64,000 bases of DNA from Oasisia sp. SBJ-2009 (taxonomy: Eukaryota > Annelida > Polychaeta > Sabellida > Siboglinidae): positions 44,246,330-44,310,329 of the forward strand of contig OZ024863.1 in assembly GCA_964017155.1 (NCBI GenBank), read 5' to 3'. The position numbers were made by a program, and so were the translations under genes. The notes beneath the pieces were generated by a model. The model made no database searches. It saw nothing but the letters and a program-made list of their open reading frames with translations, and was not told the origin of the DNA. Of the stretch, positions 31,901 to 39,073 are shown in pieces. Every line of letters starts with the position of its first letter. Position 1 is the first letter of the stretch.

Positions 31901-33906
31901 ACCCTTCATTTCAAGCAAACAGGGCTAGTAATTTGAAATGTGGAGAGAATGTATGCATGCATGTATACAAACTGGTAAGTTATTGTTTGGTGTGCAAGTA
32001 CAATAAAATCATAGATTAACATATTCTCCTATATGTGAAATATGTTAAAATCACTACCGTTCCTTTGACAGTATCTGCCAAAACAGTTCATTGTAAGTGT
32101 ACATTTCTGATAAGCTTATGTAACTTTTCAAGTTTTGCTACTCAGAAAGAAACTGCTAAAGATAAGGCTGAGGATTTATTTAAAGCTGACATGCCGACAA
32201 CAACTGCTTGAATCAGACAGAAGGCATAACAATATATTTCCAGCTACTTTGACAGTCCGACCAATGTTCCTCACTTAAGAGGCATTTCTAAATAACAGAC
32301 TAAAAAAGAGGAAAGCTACCCGAGACAATTTCACCCTTCTGACACTGAATTTGTGCCGGGGTGCAAATCAACCGTGTACGCCCCTAGAGATGCCAAACAA
32401 ACTGAAACAAACCCACTGGCTAAGCCTGAATAGTCCTAGCCCGGCATGTCATGTGTCACTTTAACAAGGTGGTTGTTGGACCCACCACTGTCTGGTTTAT
32501 CTCACTCCATGTTTAATAGTGGGGTCTAGACAGGGGCCACAAAATGTTGAAGGAGATCCTCGTCTGTCACTTCGGCTCATCCTGGGATACCCCCTCAAGG
32601 AGACTTCTCAAGTACATTTAAAGTGCACAGTAAGCTTCACGAGTAGTTTACATAATTAACCCAGGGATCTGCCATGAGGAAATTCATGAATTCAGCCGCC
32701 AAGTGTTTCACCCAATTAATCTTACTCGGGTTATTCATTCCGGCAGCTACCCTCACCCCACAGGTGACGAAATGTTAACCCTGTTTTAGGTCAGTTCCGC
32801 TCTGTCTTAGTCACCCCAGGCCCAGAGGGGCAACTAATGTATAAAAAGTATTAAATCTGGTTTTCAGTAAACCATCACATTTGTGAATGTTGTGGCTCCC
32901 ATTTCCCTCTGTCATCACCTTAGTTGAGATGCTGGGCATGATTGTATTCATAAAATACACAGCACTGCCCAAAATAATTTCTTAGATGAAATCAGATTCA
33001 ATGTTTGACATTTACAATAAATTAGCTAGCCTATTCAAACATGGATACTAGACTACTCCCATACTCTCATACATAGTCTGTGTATAATATTTCAGTTTCA
33101 TAAACCATATACGAGACATCTTTCTCCATAGTTTACCCTAATTATTTTACTTTAACATTGAATGTAATGGTGTTCCATTTCTATGCTTGATGTAGTTGAA
33201 ATATTCTCTACAAATCCATTCATATTCAGATGGTTTATTGCCACCTGTTTTACGATACAATGAATTTATGGCTCCATGGTGTCAATACTCTCTCTATTTG
33301 ACAGTCAAATATTCCGTTTCCAATGCAACTATGAGGTTTATCTACAAATGTTAACCTTACCTTTTCCTACTTTTCAAAGATTTTGTAAAAAATTATGTAT
33401 ACATGTGAAATGGTATATGGTAGTTTCTGTGCCACTAAAACTATATATTATACTTGTGGTATCTGTTGAACCAGAATCTTCTGATCAGCTCTTGCATAAC
33501 AGCATAAGTGAAAAGAAAATATTCCAGCCATAGATATTTTCACTTGAGCCATTCCATAAATTTGACACTAGAAATGTCCACAACAATTTAATAAATGCAG
33601 ACATATTCAATACATAAAATTATACACAAGAGCACAAGATCAAGAAATAATTGTTTTATTTTGTAATGGATACCACAAAAACAAACCACACAGACTTGTT
33701 GTGTGACAACCACAGACACACGCCACGCTGTATGAGCAGTCGTTAGTCTGGTCCATTTCACCTGTTGCCCCAAACTCCCACTTCCTGTTCCTGAAAAAGC
33801 GAGCGAGCAGGCGAGATAACTTACTTCCATCGGTGGGGAAGAAGATTGAGTGAGTTGACAGAGGGCAAGAGAGGGCGAGGAGACATAGCACCACCGTCCG
33901 CTCCAT
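12884..33906 (-). CDS. Class I cytokine receptor, gp130/LIFR/Domeless-like (16 exons, whole gene span)
   Basis: Sixteen exons, all with GT/AG borders and compatible phases, give 3444 nt, an exact multiple of three: 1147 residues plus stop. The order is signal peptide (1-20), Ig-like D1 (28-117), cytokine-binding D2 (118-228, C-x9-C-x-W and a second Cys pair), D3 (229-327, ending in WSDPS where vertebrates have WSxWS), three FN3 domains (328-434, 435-539, 540-646), a transmembrane helix (about 650-675), Box1-like KLPAPS (exon 14) and a 470-residue tail with repeated YVxV tyrosines. This is the gp130/LIFR/Domeless layout; gp130 has about 918 and Domeless about 1282 residues. By family knowledge it sits in the plasma membrane, binds a four-helix cytokine and signals through JAK and STAT. 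Interdomain introns are phase 1, as in vertebrate receptors. Exon ends were chosen by eye. I infer orthology only at the level of the gp130-like group; the ligand is unknown. Confidence 0.93.
12896..12922 (-). other. YVxVDxxG tail motif 5 (GYVAINTN, Tyr 1137)
   Basis: Last and most diverged copy, ten residues before the C-terminus, preceded by VPNGN. Confidence 0.65.
13147..13174 (-). other. YVxVDxxG tail motif 4 (GYVTVDSNG, Tyr 1053)
   Basis: Fourth copy, only 27 residues after motif 3 and almost identical to it, which suggests a recent internal duplication of about 81 bp. Confidence 0.75.
13228..13255 (-). other. YVxVDxxG tail motif 3 (GYVSVDSNG, Tyr 1026)
   Basis: Third copy, preceded by PQVPA and followed by QPVVQPPQV. 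Confidence 0.75.
13510..13537 (-). other. YVxVDxxG tail motif 2 (GYVSVDATG, Tyr 932)
   Basis: Second copy, preceded by NPPAG. The proline and small-residue lead-in is shared with motif 3. Confidence 0.75.
13877..13906 (-). other. YVxVDxxG tail motif 1 (TYVRVDANG, Tyr 809)
   Basis: First of five related tyrosine motifs in the receptor tail. It has T rather than G before the tyrosine and is followed by DTPADRG. Confidence 0.7.
14371..14427. repeat. (TA)n microsatellite in receptor intron 15
   Basis: TATA/CATA-rich tract with a short TG run at the left edge. The remainder of intron 15 (14180-15181) is plain AT-rich DNA. Confidence 0.9.
15182..15226 (-). CDS. Receptor exon 15: 45-bp cytoplasmic microexon
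   Basis: This 45-bp exon is phase 0 at both ends and encodes SLQMSTASDAPLTGY. The frame is kept whether it is included or skipped. A second AG nine bases inside (TTACAG|ATG) would remove just SLQ. The donor is TAT|GTAAGT. It adds one tyrosine (TGY) between Box1 and the main tail. It is the least certain of the exons because it is so short. Confidence 0.72.
15382..15465. repeat. 84-bp hairpin in receptor intron 14
   Basis: ACGTTAGATTGACACACTAGA at the left is reversed at the right end. With the inner ACAGTAGTCAG/CTGACTACTGT arms the stem covers some 35 bp with two small mismatched positions, and the loop is about 12 bases. It could be a tiny palindromic MITE or a structured RNA element. Confidence 0.7.
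15539..15614 (-). CDS. Receptor exon 14: juxtamembrane segment with Box1-like motif
   Basis: This 76-bp exon runs phase 2 to phase 0. It encodes MRCCKLRHWYSSGLSIKLPA then PSERRR. The basic and cysteine-rich start is a stop-transfer segment with possible palmitoylation. SIKLPAPSE matches the Box1 layout of class I receptors (hydrophobic residues before P-x-P, close to the membrane), which binds the JAK FERM domain. The acceptor is ATCACAG|GA and the donor CGACGG|GTCAGT. Confidence 0.85.
15615..16586. other. Receptor intron 13
   Basis: AT-rich intron without recognisable repeats. Confidence 0.7.
16587..16674 (-). CDS. Receptor exon 13: transmembrane helix
   Basis: This 88-bp exon runs phase 1 to phase 2. 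It encodes GLSSGAIAAIVVSVVIGDIF and LIIGVVTLF, one hydrophobic helix of about 24 residues (650-675). An aspartate (GDIF) lies in the middle of the helix, which is unusual for a single-pass receptor. The acceptor is GTTACAG|GA and the donor CAT|GTAAGT. Confidence 0.9.
17100..17326 (-). mobile_element. tRNA-derived SINE, copy 1 (receptor intron 12)
   Basis: Read on minus, it has an A box (GAGCTCAGTGGATAGAGC), a B box (AGTTTGAACCC), then a central domain (GGGCAAGTTTGTTTACTCTA, GCTCAATTGTATGAATGAAT, CTGGCTGTAG) and an end (CTACCAGGGAATAAGGTGTA). The same order and motifs recur at 18562-18868. Its tRNA-head end lies about 55 bp from exon 12. Confidence 0.8.
17381..17545 (-). CDS. Receptor exon 12: FN3 domain 6, second half
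   Basis: This 165-bp exon runs phase 1 to phase 1. It encodes THMLTDLEVERTYSVRMDSV then TVAGHSHTSSKAIYQQTTRI. The L-TDLEVERTYSVRM segment is the E-F region (a tyrosine corner), and VTVAGHSHTSS the F-G turn. The acceptor is GCTGCAG|GC and the donor TCAG|GTAAGT. It is the last extracellular domain before the membrane. Confidence 0.91.
17821..17976 (-). CDS. Receptor exon 11: FN3 domain 6, first half
   Basis: This 156-bp exon runs phase 1 to phase 1. It encodes ASPPRHVRFSQHQQHASLTV then EWETPSCHDRHGYIISYVIY. PPRHVRF and LTVEWETP are standard FN3 strand A and B motifs, and GYIISYVIYYC is strand C. The acceptor is TTGTAG|TT and the donor GTCG|GTCAGT. Confidence 0.9.
18020..18100 (+). mobile_element. 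Possible SINE tRNA-like head
   Basis: TATAGTGGTTAAGCAGTC resembles an A box and AGGGTTAAAATCCTGG a B box, about 40 bp apart. What follows does not match the central domain of the other SINEs, so it is a fragment or another family. It lies in receptor intron 10. Confidence 0.4.
18562..18868 (-). mobile_element. tRNA-derived SINE, copy 2 (receptor intron 10)
   Basis: On minus it starts GAGCGCAATGGCTCAGGCGT (A box), then CTGGTTTCAAATCCTGTGCT (B box), then CTTGGGCAAGTTTTTTTCAC, CAGCTGTATAAATGAGTACC and GTCTGCCAGGGAAGTAAAGT. This is the best preserved copy and defines the family's central domain, which resembles the conserved domain of SINEs described in molluscs and cephalopods. Confidence 0.85.
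19242..19404 (-). CDS. Receptor exon 10: FN3 domain 5, second half
   Basis: This 163-bp exon runs phase 0 to phase 1. It encodes GQLDWTTVSVNSSEYNISLP and HDFLFGITASSEDSSSGISW, then ADCLYSISG. The SSGISWADC stretch is the FN3 G-strand region. There are N-glycosylation sites at NSS and NIS. The acceptor is CCTGCAG|GG and the donor GGCA|GTGAGT. Confidence 0.9.
19464..19640. mobile_element. Possible DNA-transposon end (pogo/Tc1-like MITE)
   Basis: aaaccttgcttta-ggtcacctcag...gcaattgtggccac resembles aaacctctcaattgcagtca...aatgtggccacc at 42208-42246. Such AACCT-TTA-GGTCACCT ends are common in pogo/Tigger-like elements. No complete terminal repeats seen. Confidence 0.3.
20029..20180 (-). CDS. Receptor exon 9: FN3 domain 5, first half
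   Basis: This 152-bp exon runs phase 1 to phase 0. It starts VLPPVDDFVVTSINGTIVNT with RWQHM after it, and ends SSYTLYWCRGVVSSSHCR. This is an FN3 A to C strand pattern, with two cysteines that could pair as in gp130 D5. The acceptor is TTGCAG|TG and the donor AGG|GTAGGA. Confidence 0.9.
20454..20682 (-). CDS. Receptor exon 8: FN3 domain 4, second half
   Basis: This 229-bp exon runs phase 0 to phase 1. It encodes FGPGLQYEIKYKCAHSRLLW (C-C' strands) and HIYIKARNSEGPCELDTVKI (F-G strands). ARNSEG is the usual FN3 F-G turn of membrane-proximal receptor domains. The acceptor is CTTTCAG|AA and the donor AAAG|GTATTG. Confidence 0.9.
20925..21085. repeat. Dispersed AT-rich repeat, copy A (receptor intron 7)
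   Basis: aactagcatgtcagtttaat ... aattaatagtttactaattc ... atatattttgtttttatta ... tatatatttatttattctg has a close match at 51832-51998 in the same orientation and order. Confidence 0.6.
21352..21443 (-). CDS. Receptor exon 7: FN3 domain 4, first half
   Basis: This 92-bp exon runs phase 1 to phase 0. It encodes VPGANPQVTRSSFEIGETCG and then SDCREITLHWK. The ITLHWK strand is the B strand of an FN3 domain. Two cysteines (CGSDC) lie close together in the preceding loop. The acceptor is CTTCCAG|TG and the donor AAG|GTAAGC. It pairs with exon 8. Confidence 0.87.
21681..21730. repeat. Poly(A) tract followed by CAAACACA repeat (receptor intron 6)
   Basis: A run of about 24 A followed by caaacaaacacacaaacaca. 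Possibly the tail of an old retroposon, but its body is not recognised. The rest of intron 6 (21731-22878) shows no exon. Confidence 0.6.
22879..23026 (-). CDS. Receptor exon 6: D3, second half, with degenerate WSxWS
   Basis: This 148-bp exon runs phase 0 to phase 1. It encodes SLTVKTRPKEGGFWSDPSTV. The WSDPS sits exactly where the WSxWS box of class I receptors lies, so the first WS pair is kept and the second is lost; Drosophila Domeless also lacks a perfect box. The acceptor is TTCCAG|GA. The donor is GCAG|GTCTGC, weaker than the others, followed by a TTTG-rich simple repeat. Confidence 0.88.
23400..23600 (-). mobile_element. Degenerate SINE, copy 3 (receptor intron 5)
   Basis: On minus: TAGTGGTTAAGCCCTTATTG (A box region), then GAATCTTAGATTGAATCATT, GTCTCAGCTCACTCAGACAT and AGTAGCCAGTGGTGGATATA, which matches the central domain of copy 2. 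Its tRNA head merges directly into the 20-bp minisatellite. Confidence 0.65.
23581..24482. repeat. 20-bp minisatellite (AAGAGTTTAACCACTACAAT)n, ~45 copies
   Basis: The period is exactly 20 bp over almost the whole 900 bp, with variants caatacaata, cacgacaata and ctaaataaagg. On minus the unit reads TAGTGGTTAAACTCTTATTG, nearly the A-box segment of the neighbouring SINE (TAGTGGTTAAGCCCTTATTG). It fills intron 5 up to about 30 bp from the exon 5 donor. Confidence 0.95.
24513..24661 (-). CDS. Receptor exon 5: cytokine-binding D3 (FN3), first half
   Basis: This 149-bp exon runs phase 1 to phase 0. It encodes KPASVTDLHVTQVNSTRVVV followed by SWTPPAPDKRLLVHFQFKTD, a standard FN3 A to C' strand pattern with the SWTPP motif of cytokine-receptor D3 domains. 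The acceptor is TTTCAG|TG and the donor CTG|GTAAGT. A 20-bp minisatellite begins about 30 bp past the donor. Confidence 0.92.
24662..26016. other. Receptor intron 4
   Basis: AT-rich on the left. From about 25500 to 26016 the base composition becomes GC-richer and a minus open frame runs on from exon 4 (about 25778-26016). I read that as intron and not as an extended exon, because the GTAGGA donor gives the correct phase into exon 5. Confidence 0.6.
26017..26192 (-). CDS. Receptor exon 4: cytokine-binding D2, second half
   Basis: This 176-bp exon runs phase 2 to phase 1. It contains STWYECPNSNEDNCTWSIRD, the second Cys pair of D2, then strands ending in YYVQVEVENLLGTIYSEIRD, a typical F-G strand pattern. 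The donor is ATAG|GTAGGA. The acceptor is GAATTTGCAG|T. The sequence just upstream of that acceptor is the tail of a LINE insertion, so the pyrimidine tract is very weak. Confidence 0.9.
26199..26545 (-). mobile_element. 5'-truncated non-LTR retrotransposon (LINE) 3' end, receptor intron 3
   Basis: On minus, one frame reads SSQRRYHCIKCKTSRYSRSF then VPVAIRMLNTK and stop: the C-terminal signature of many non-LTR reverse-transcriptase polyproteins (K-T-R-Y-SFVP-AI-LN). Upstream, AVATESDHPLSTFFNVL in another frame continues the family pattern, so there is a frameshift. After the stop, a short 3' UTR ends AATAAAG and (ATTGAA)n at 26199. The element is in the same orientation as the receptor. Confidence 0.8.
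26546..27263. other. Remainder of receptor intron 3
   Basis: AT-rich; nothing recognised. The upper limit of the LINE fragment is uncertain. Confidence 0.5.
27264..27420 (-). CDS. Receptor exon 3: cytokine-binding D2, first half
   Basis: This 157-bp exon runs phase 1 to phase 2. It encodes LTPKISGCVVYNWEWMVCTW: the first disulphide pair of the class I cytokine-receptor homology domain, C-x9-C-x-W followed by a proline. This motif is the strongest single family signature in the gene. The acceptor is TTTGCAG|GA and the donor ATCTT|GTGAGT. Confidence 0.92.
27421..29580. other. Receptor intron 2, left part
   Basis: AT-rich intron. 27580-27960 has an odd pyrimidine-rich, repeat-like texture, but I could not assign it to a family. 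No exon seen. Confidence 0.5.
28817..28900. repeat. (TA)n microsatellite in receptor intron 2
   Basis: TA repeat broken by AATATA steps. Confidence 0.95.
29583..30178. repeat. 31-36-bp minisatellite (CCATGATATCCTTTGTACAACTTCCTCAATCTC)n
   Basis: About 18 units in receptor intron 2. They vary by an inserted ATT (gatattatcc), cctgaatct/cctcaatct, and late ttttgcac variants. It ends about 40 bp before the 41-bp splice-site array. Confidence 0.95.
30219..30874. repeat. 41-bp minisatellite duplicating the exon 2 5' splice site, 16 copies
   Basis: Sixteen units of exactly 41 bp. On minus each reads ...GCACCAGTCTCTCAC, then a GTCGCCA|GTAAGT-like junction, then AACCACCCTTGG. The unit therefore contains the last ~28 bases of exon 2, its donor and the first intronic bases. 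In 11 units the donor core is intact (CCAGTAAGT); in five (units starting 30260, 30383, 30424, 30547 and 30588) it is CCAGGAAGT, with the GT destroyed. Unit 16 (30834) supplies the donor used in my gene model. Confidence 0.95.
30854..31123 (-). CDS. Receptor exon 2: Ig-like D1 domain
   Basis: This 270-bp exon runs phase 1 to phase 1. It encodes LEPEDPLVEEGHTLVLNCTL at the start and MFRCGVPDA near the end. The two cysteines and the EPEDPLVEEG opening resemble the N-terminal Ig-like domain of gp130-group receptors. There are several N-x-S/T sites (NCT, NAS, NVT). The acceptor is ATTTTAG|GG. The donor is GCCA|GTAAGT, and this same donor with its flanking exon sequence is repeated 16 times downstream as a minisatellite. 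Confidence 0.9.
31124..33824. other. Receptor intron 1
   Basis: AT-rich to about 32150, then a GC-richer stretch (32320-32830) with no recognisable coding or element signature, then AT-rich again. No exon is needed here, because exons 1 and 2 join in frame. Confidence 0.6.
33825..33906 (-). CDS. Receptor exon 1: signal peptide
   Basis: The ATG at 33906 gives MERTVVLCLLALSCPLSTHS, a clean secretory signal: a basic residue, a hydrophobic core, then small residues before a likely cleavage site. In-frame upstream ATGs at 33924, 33930 and 33984 would add 6 to 26 mostly charged residues. I prefer 33906 or 33924, because a signal peptide should begin near its hydrophobic core. The exon ends at a GTAAGT donor (33824-33819) in phase 1, and A|GG makes the arginine that joins exon 2. 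Confidence 0.85.
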
Positions 33907-34750
33907 CAAGCTGTCTCTGCCCATCCGCATGTCTCTCTCGCACCAGCTCTCTTTCTCTCTCACGTCAGTCGGTCGGTCGTTCACTCTCTACCTCCGGTCT
34001 GCCCAAAGTGCAACTACGGCATCACAGAAGTCACACGCGGGTCGGCACTGCAAAGTTAAACAATCGGTTACGGCACGTGTACAATCGTCGCCGGAGGCTA
34101 ATCACCACCCTACAAACTGAGTGGCAACGTCAGACGGGCAGCATATTTCAAGGCGAATGAAACCCCTACCCACATCCACCGCCGCCACCGCCCGACGCTG
34201 ACACAGATACCCAGTGGTGCTCCACCTGCCCTGGCAGCCACACTTACACAATCCCAGCGCTCATCCGCAAACAAACTGCTTCAGCAACACCTATACACGT
34301 CACGACATCCGACATTACCACTTGTGGATGTCATCCTAACTCTCGTCTGTACCAGGCATGATAAACAGGACTCACGTACTTCACTTACACAAAGTAAACA
34401 ACTCTACAGCACGTTGCAATTAATGCCAATGTTTCATGCCCGACTCTGAAATGACACGTCATGCTGGAAAATTAATTAAAGTAGCCAACTGTAAATGGCA
34501 ACATGGCGAAAGAACGTGATAGTTTATATGTTTGCACTGTCCATGCCTGACTTAGTTGAATGCAACGGTCACAGGACATAAATAAGTTGCACTGAAGGTT
34601 GTTCAGTGCAAACCATAAGCATAGATTATCCAGAATTCAGCTACCGTACCTAGCCATCCCCTGAGAAAATGTGTTTGGTTTATCTGAAGTTTAACTAAGA
34701 ACACACAGGCCTACACATTAGAGAGAGTCTGCAAAATGTCTGTATTGTGT
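33907..34750. other. Region upstream of the receptor start codon: likely 5' UTR and promoter
   Basis: 33900-34260 is GC-richer than its surroundings, as expected around a first exon. I see no clear TATA box or initiator and no upstream splice donor that would demand an extra 5' exon. The start of transcription cannot be fixed from sequence alone. Confidence 0.4.
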
Positions 34751-34832
34751 GTGGTTATAAAAAGAATAAGTTACTGTGTATGTGTAATCGTATTATCGCA
34801 ACCACACTTACACAGTTATATAAAAGTTACAC

Positions 34833-35045
<213 letters not shown>

Positions 35046-35364
35046 GCATGCAGCTATACAAGAGAATAAAAATTACTCAGATAGAATGCTTATTCTTCCA
35101 TAATTTGTTTAGTTATAATCTACATTGTTATGTGTTAATAAAGTACAAGTGTTAAATATGAATAAATTATCAAACTGCAAACACTGTGAATTTGTTTTCT
35201 GTTTACAGCCATTATTTAAACATCTAGCTGCAAGATTCATCAGATTAATTATGTGCTTTAATTGTGTGCTTACAACTGAACCAGTATTGGGCAACACTGA
35301 CAAAAATGTTATCCTGCATAAACACCAATAGCACACAATTCAGTCATATTTCACAACACCAAGA

Positions 35365-35748
35365 TGCTCATGAACCATGTGTACTTAAAGAAGGCAGTCT
35401 TTCATGAACCATCTGTACTTAAAGACAGTCTTTCATGAACAATCTGTACTTAAAGAAGACAGTCTTTCATGAACCATCTGTACTTAAAGAAGACAGTCTT
35501 TCATGAACCATGTGTACTTAAAGAAGGCAGTCTTTCATGAACCATCTGTACTTAAAGAAGACAGTCTTTTGTGAACCATCTGTACTTAAAGAAGACAGTC
35601 TTTCATGAACCATCTGTACTTAAAGAAGACAGTCTTTCATGAACCATCTGTACTTAAGGAAGACGGTATTCCATGAACCATCTGTACTTAAAGAATACAG
35701 TCAGTCTTTCATGAACCATCTGTACTTAAGGAAGACGGTCTTTCATTC
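35365..35748. repeat. 34-bp minisatellite (CATGAACCATCTGTACTTAAAGAAGACAGTCTTT)n
   Basis: About 11 units with 30-38-bp length variants (a missing aga, a duplicated cagt). It ends directly against a reverse-transcriptase fragment. Confidence 0.95.
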
Positions 35749-35930
35749 ATTCCCATTGGACGACCCTTGCACTGAATCAGCAGTATTTGCTTGTAACCGG
35801 AAACTAAATTCGGTCAAGACATTTACCTATCTTGGCACCACAGTCACTATTGATAGCAACGCAAGTGCAGATATATGCAGCCAAACTCAGGCTATACAGA
35901 AAACGTTGCACACTGAGACTCAACAGAAAG
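35749..35930 (+). mobile_element. Non-LTR reverse transcriptase fragment
   Basis: The frame encodes VFACNRKLNSVKTFTYLGTT then VTIDSNASADI. The V-x-F-TYLGTT-x-x-x-D pattern is the well-known block after the palm domain in RTE/CR1/Jockey-type reverse transcriptases. The frame shifts after ADI and decays. There are no ends or tail. Confidence 0.7.
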
Positions 35931-36107
35931 CATAGCACAACATCCGTAGCAGAACTGAGCAAACTCAACAACTGTCATACATACCCCCATGTTAGACCAA
36001 TGCCTGTATCGTACTGACACATGCACCTATATGTTTATGACAAACCAGGCAGTAACTGATTCTGAGCGGAAGTATATTCTGGATATATGGTGCTTTATAA
36101 ATAAAAT

Positions 36108-36112
<5 letters not shown>

Positions 36113-36186
<74 letters not shown>

Positions 36187-36205
36187 ATTATTATTATTAT
36201 TATTA
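36113..36205. repeat. (TA)n followed by (TTA)n microsatellite
   Basis: About 35 TA units, then seven ATT units. Confidence 0.98.
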
Positions 36206-37580
36206 ACTGTTTTGCAACTGAACCAGTAGTCACCATCTCATGTCAAATTTAAATTGCAAAATGCTGAAAAGCACAAAATACTAAGGATAGTTAGAACCAT
36301 CCACAATTACATCACATCTGCCACCAGGGTTGGATATCAAAACTATTAGGTACAAAACTGAGTCTGATCATGTTTATCGTGAAGCCATTCCATAAAATAA
36401 AAACTACGTCTGTTCCAGCACAGTCACATGTGTCTTAACGAGGCGACATTTTTAATATCACCCTACTGTTATCTGTTTGTAAAACTCACGCCAGTCATTC
36501 AGTACATTTGCCTACATCTGTCGACAATTTCCAACAACTGTTGAGTCTGTCAGGGTCAGGCGTTGATGGGATCATGCACCCTGAAATTACATTACAGCAC
36601 CTGCCTGCAACGTATACACAACATTTGTCCGGAATATTAAAATTAACCTAGGAATCAGTTCACTAACTTTCTTATAAACACAACTCTGCTGTATAAAATT
36701 AATTTTACTCCTTAATTGCGATTTTTATAATGACAACTGTCAACACCGGAATGTGCCCCCGGTGCACATCTGCTGGTGTGTCATGTAATATTGGTCTCAC
36801 TATACAGCAGTGGATTTTTTTCAAGTCAACAAAGCACCTTGAAATTCGCAACTGATTGTTTTAATGATGGAGATTCCTAATGATGTCCCTATTTTAGTGA
36901 AATTGTTCCTAGATAACAGCCCAAAAAATTATTTTTAATATGTTGCTATAACAAATATGGCAGTCAGGGTATTTGAAACTATCAACATATAGTAGTATAT
37001 AACATATAGTAGTATATAAAGTTATAAAACATGATAACAAATAAACATACTCTGTACTTTTAAAATAATATATGAAATGAACGTGACCTAGGGAGAATCT
37101 AACACAAAGAAAAATTGCAAGTCTTAACAAAATAGTCATTAACCATAATATTTCCTGTGGTTTCCACCACTGCTTGGTGGAGGCAGAAACCACTGGTAAT
37201 ATGAGAACAGTGTCCTGGTGGGTCCCCATAAGGGTTGACAAATCACTCAGTACTGTACATTGTTATATCACAAATATTTACCACATAAATACTTTTTTCA
37301 ACTTTCATAAAACCGTTTCATCCATTCTTTTACCAGGTTTACTGGAGTAGATGAGTTCAAATGGCTACTTGTCACACTTATGTAATTATAAATGTTATCC
37401 ATTGTCTCCTAGTTATACATTTTTCTGTCCTCGTTAACTGTAGACATTTATATGTGCACACACCCTATTTCATCTTATTAGTTAATATTGCTGGACTTCA
37501 TTAAATCTTAAGCCATATAAAAATGCCCAAAGCAGGGCTTACTACTTACCTCTTCTTGAACAAGTGACTTCACAATTCTA
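36206..37580. other. Intergenic, nothing recognised
   Basis: AT-rich, without plausible exons. A short duplication acatatagtagtatata occurs near 36985-37020. Confidence 0.5.
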
Positions 37581-37587
37581 ATCATCA

Positions 37588-38095
37588 GACCCTATAATTA
37601 CAAATCTTCAGACTCTATTACAAACCTTCAGACTCTATTACAAACTTTCAGACCCTATTACAAACTTTCAGACCCTATTACAAATCTTCAGACCCTATTA
37701 CAAACCTTCACACTCTATTACAAACCTTCAGGCCCTATTACAAACCTCCAGACTCTATTACAAACCTTAACACTCTATTACAAACCTTCAGACCCTATTA
37801 CAAACCTTCAGACCCTATTACAAACCTTCAGACTCTATTACAAACCTTCAGGCCTTATTACAAACCTTAACACTCTATTACAAACCTTCAGGCCCTAATA
37901 CAAACCTTCAGACTCTATTACAAACCTTCAGGCCCTATTACAAACCTTCAGACTCTATTACAAACTTTCAGACCCTATTACAAACTTTCAAACTCTATTA
38001 CAAACCTTCAGACCCTATTACAAACCTTCAGACCCTACTACAAACCTTCAGACTGTATTACAAACCTTCAGACCCTATTACAAACCTTCAGGGCA
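37588..38095. repeat. 20-bp minisatellite (TATTACAAACCTTCAGACCC)n, ~25 copies
   Basis: Strict 20-bp period, with three sets of variants (gaccc, gactc, ggccc, cactc). Unrelated in sequence to the 20-bp array in intron 5. Confidence 0.95.
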
Positions 38096-38935
38096 TCAGC
38101 TGAGAACTACGTAAATTACAAACCTTCAAGGCGTGACAGAAGTCCGAAAATAGAACCTGTAATTTCTGGGTCCTCAACACGACTGGCCACAGACTTCAGG
38201 CCCTATTTGACAATATCACACAGGAAACAGTGGGAATGACCCAAGAACCTTGACCTCTTTTTTGTGGTAACTGGCGCTGTGGGCTATGTGACTCATGCTA
38301 GGAAAACCAGCACCAAGCAGTAATGTGAGTAACCAACCACCCTTTCTTTGTGCTGGGGCCGGGGTCCAAACTCCCACTTAATAGGAACAGTCATAATGGA
38401 TCACAGCTAATTTTCTGGATTGCGGAAACAAAGTGCAGCACCACACGTTGAGTGAACATGCATCTCTGAGGGATGTTCCCTAAAATGAACATATTTTTAT
38501 GGTTCTACAAATAATACACTAAACACTAATAATAATGAAAGCCACAGTCCCATACGAATGTATGTAATTATATCCTTGTCACTGTCGATAGTTGGTATTA
38601 CTACACGTTTGCTATACATGTTAATTGAACATTTATTTTATATATATTATTGTTACGTTTTACATACCTGGTCAGTTATAAAAACTATAAGTATGTGTTA
38701 CATGAAAAATTAGTATTATAACATTATTGTTTATACAGCTATGGTAGGGCTGGCAGCGACCAGTTTAATTTATGAGAAATGGTTTAATAATAATAATTAT
38801 TATTATTATCTATACCAACTGGTAACAGCCTTAATTGGCTCCGCTGTCTGCTCAGAATCGTACATTATATAATTGATTGTTGTATTTTTAGTCTAGACAT
38901 ACTGTTTGCATATGTGTTTTGTACGATTCCAAAAA
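38096..38935. other. Intergenic, nothing recognised
   Basis: No exon, RNA gene or repeat seen, apart from short aataataattattattatt tracts near 38788. Confidence 0.5.
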
Positions 38936-38937
38936 TA

Positions 38938-39073
38938 AATATTCATTCATTCATTCACTCACTCACTCACTCACTCACTCACTCACTCACTCACTCACTC
39001 ACTCACTCACTCACTCACTCACTCACTCACTCACTCACTCACTCACTCACTCATTCATTCATTCATTCATTCA
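38938..39073. repeat. (ATTC)n-(ACTC)n-(ATTC)n microsatellite
   Basis: The central ACTC block (about 27 copies) is flanked symmetrically by ATTC units. Confidence 0.98.
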
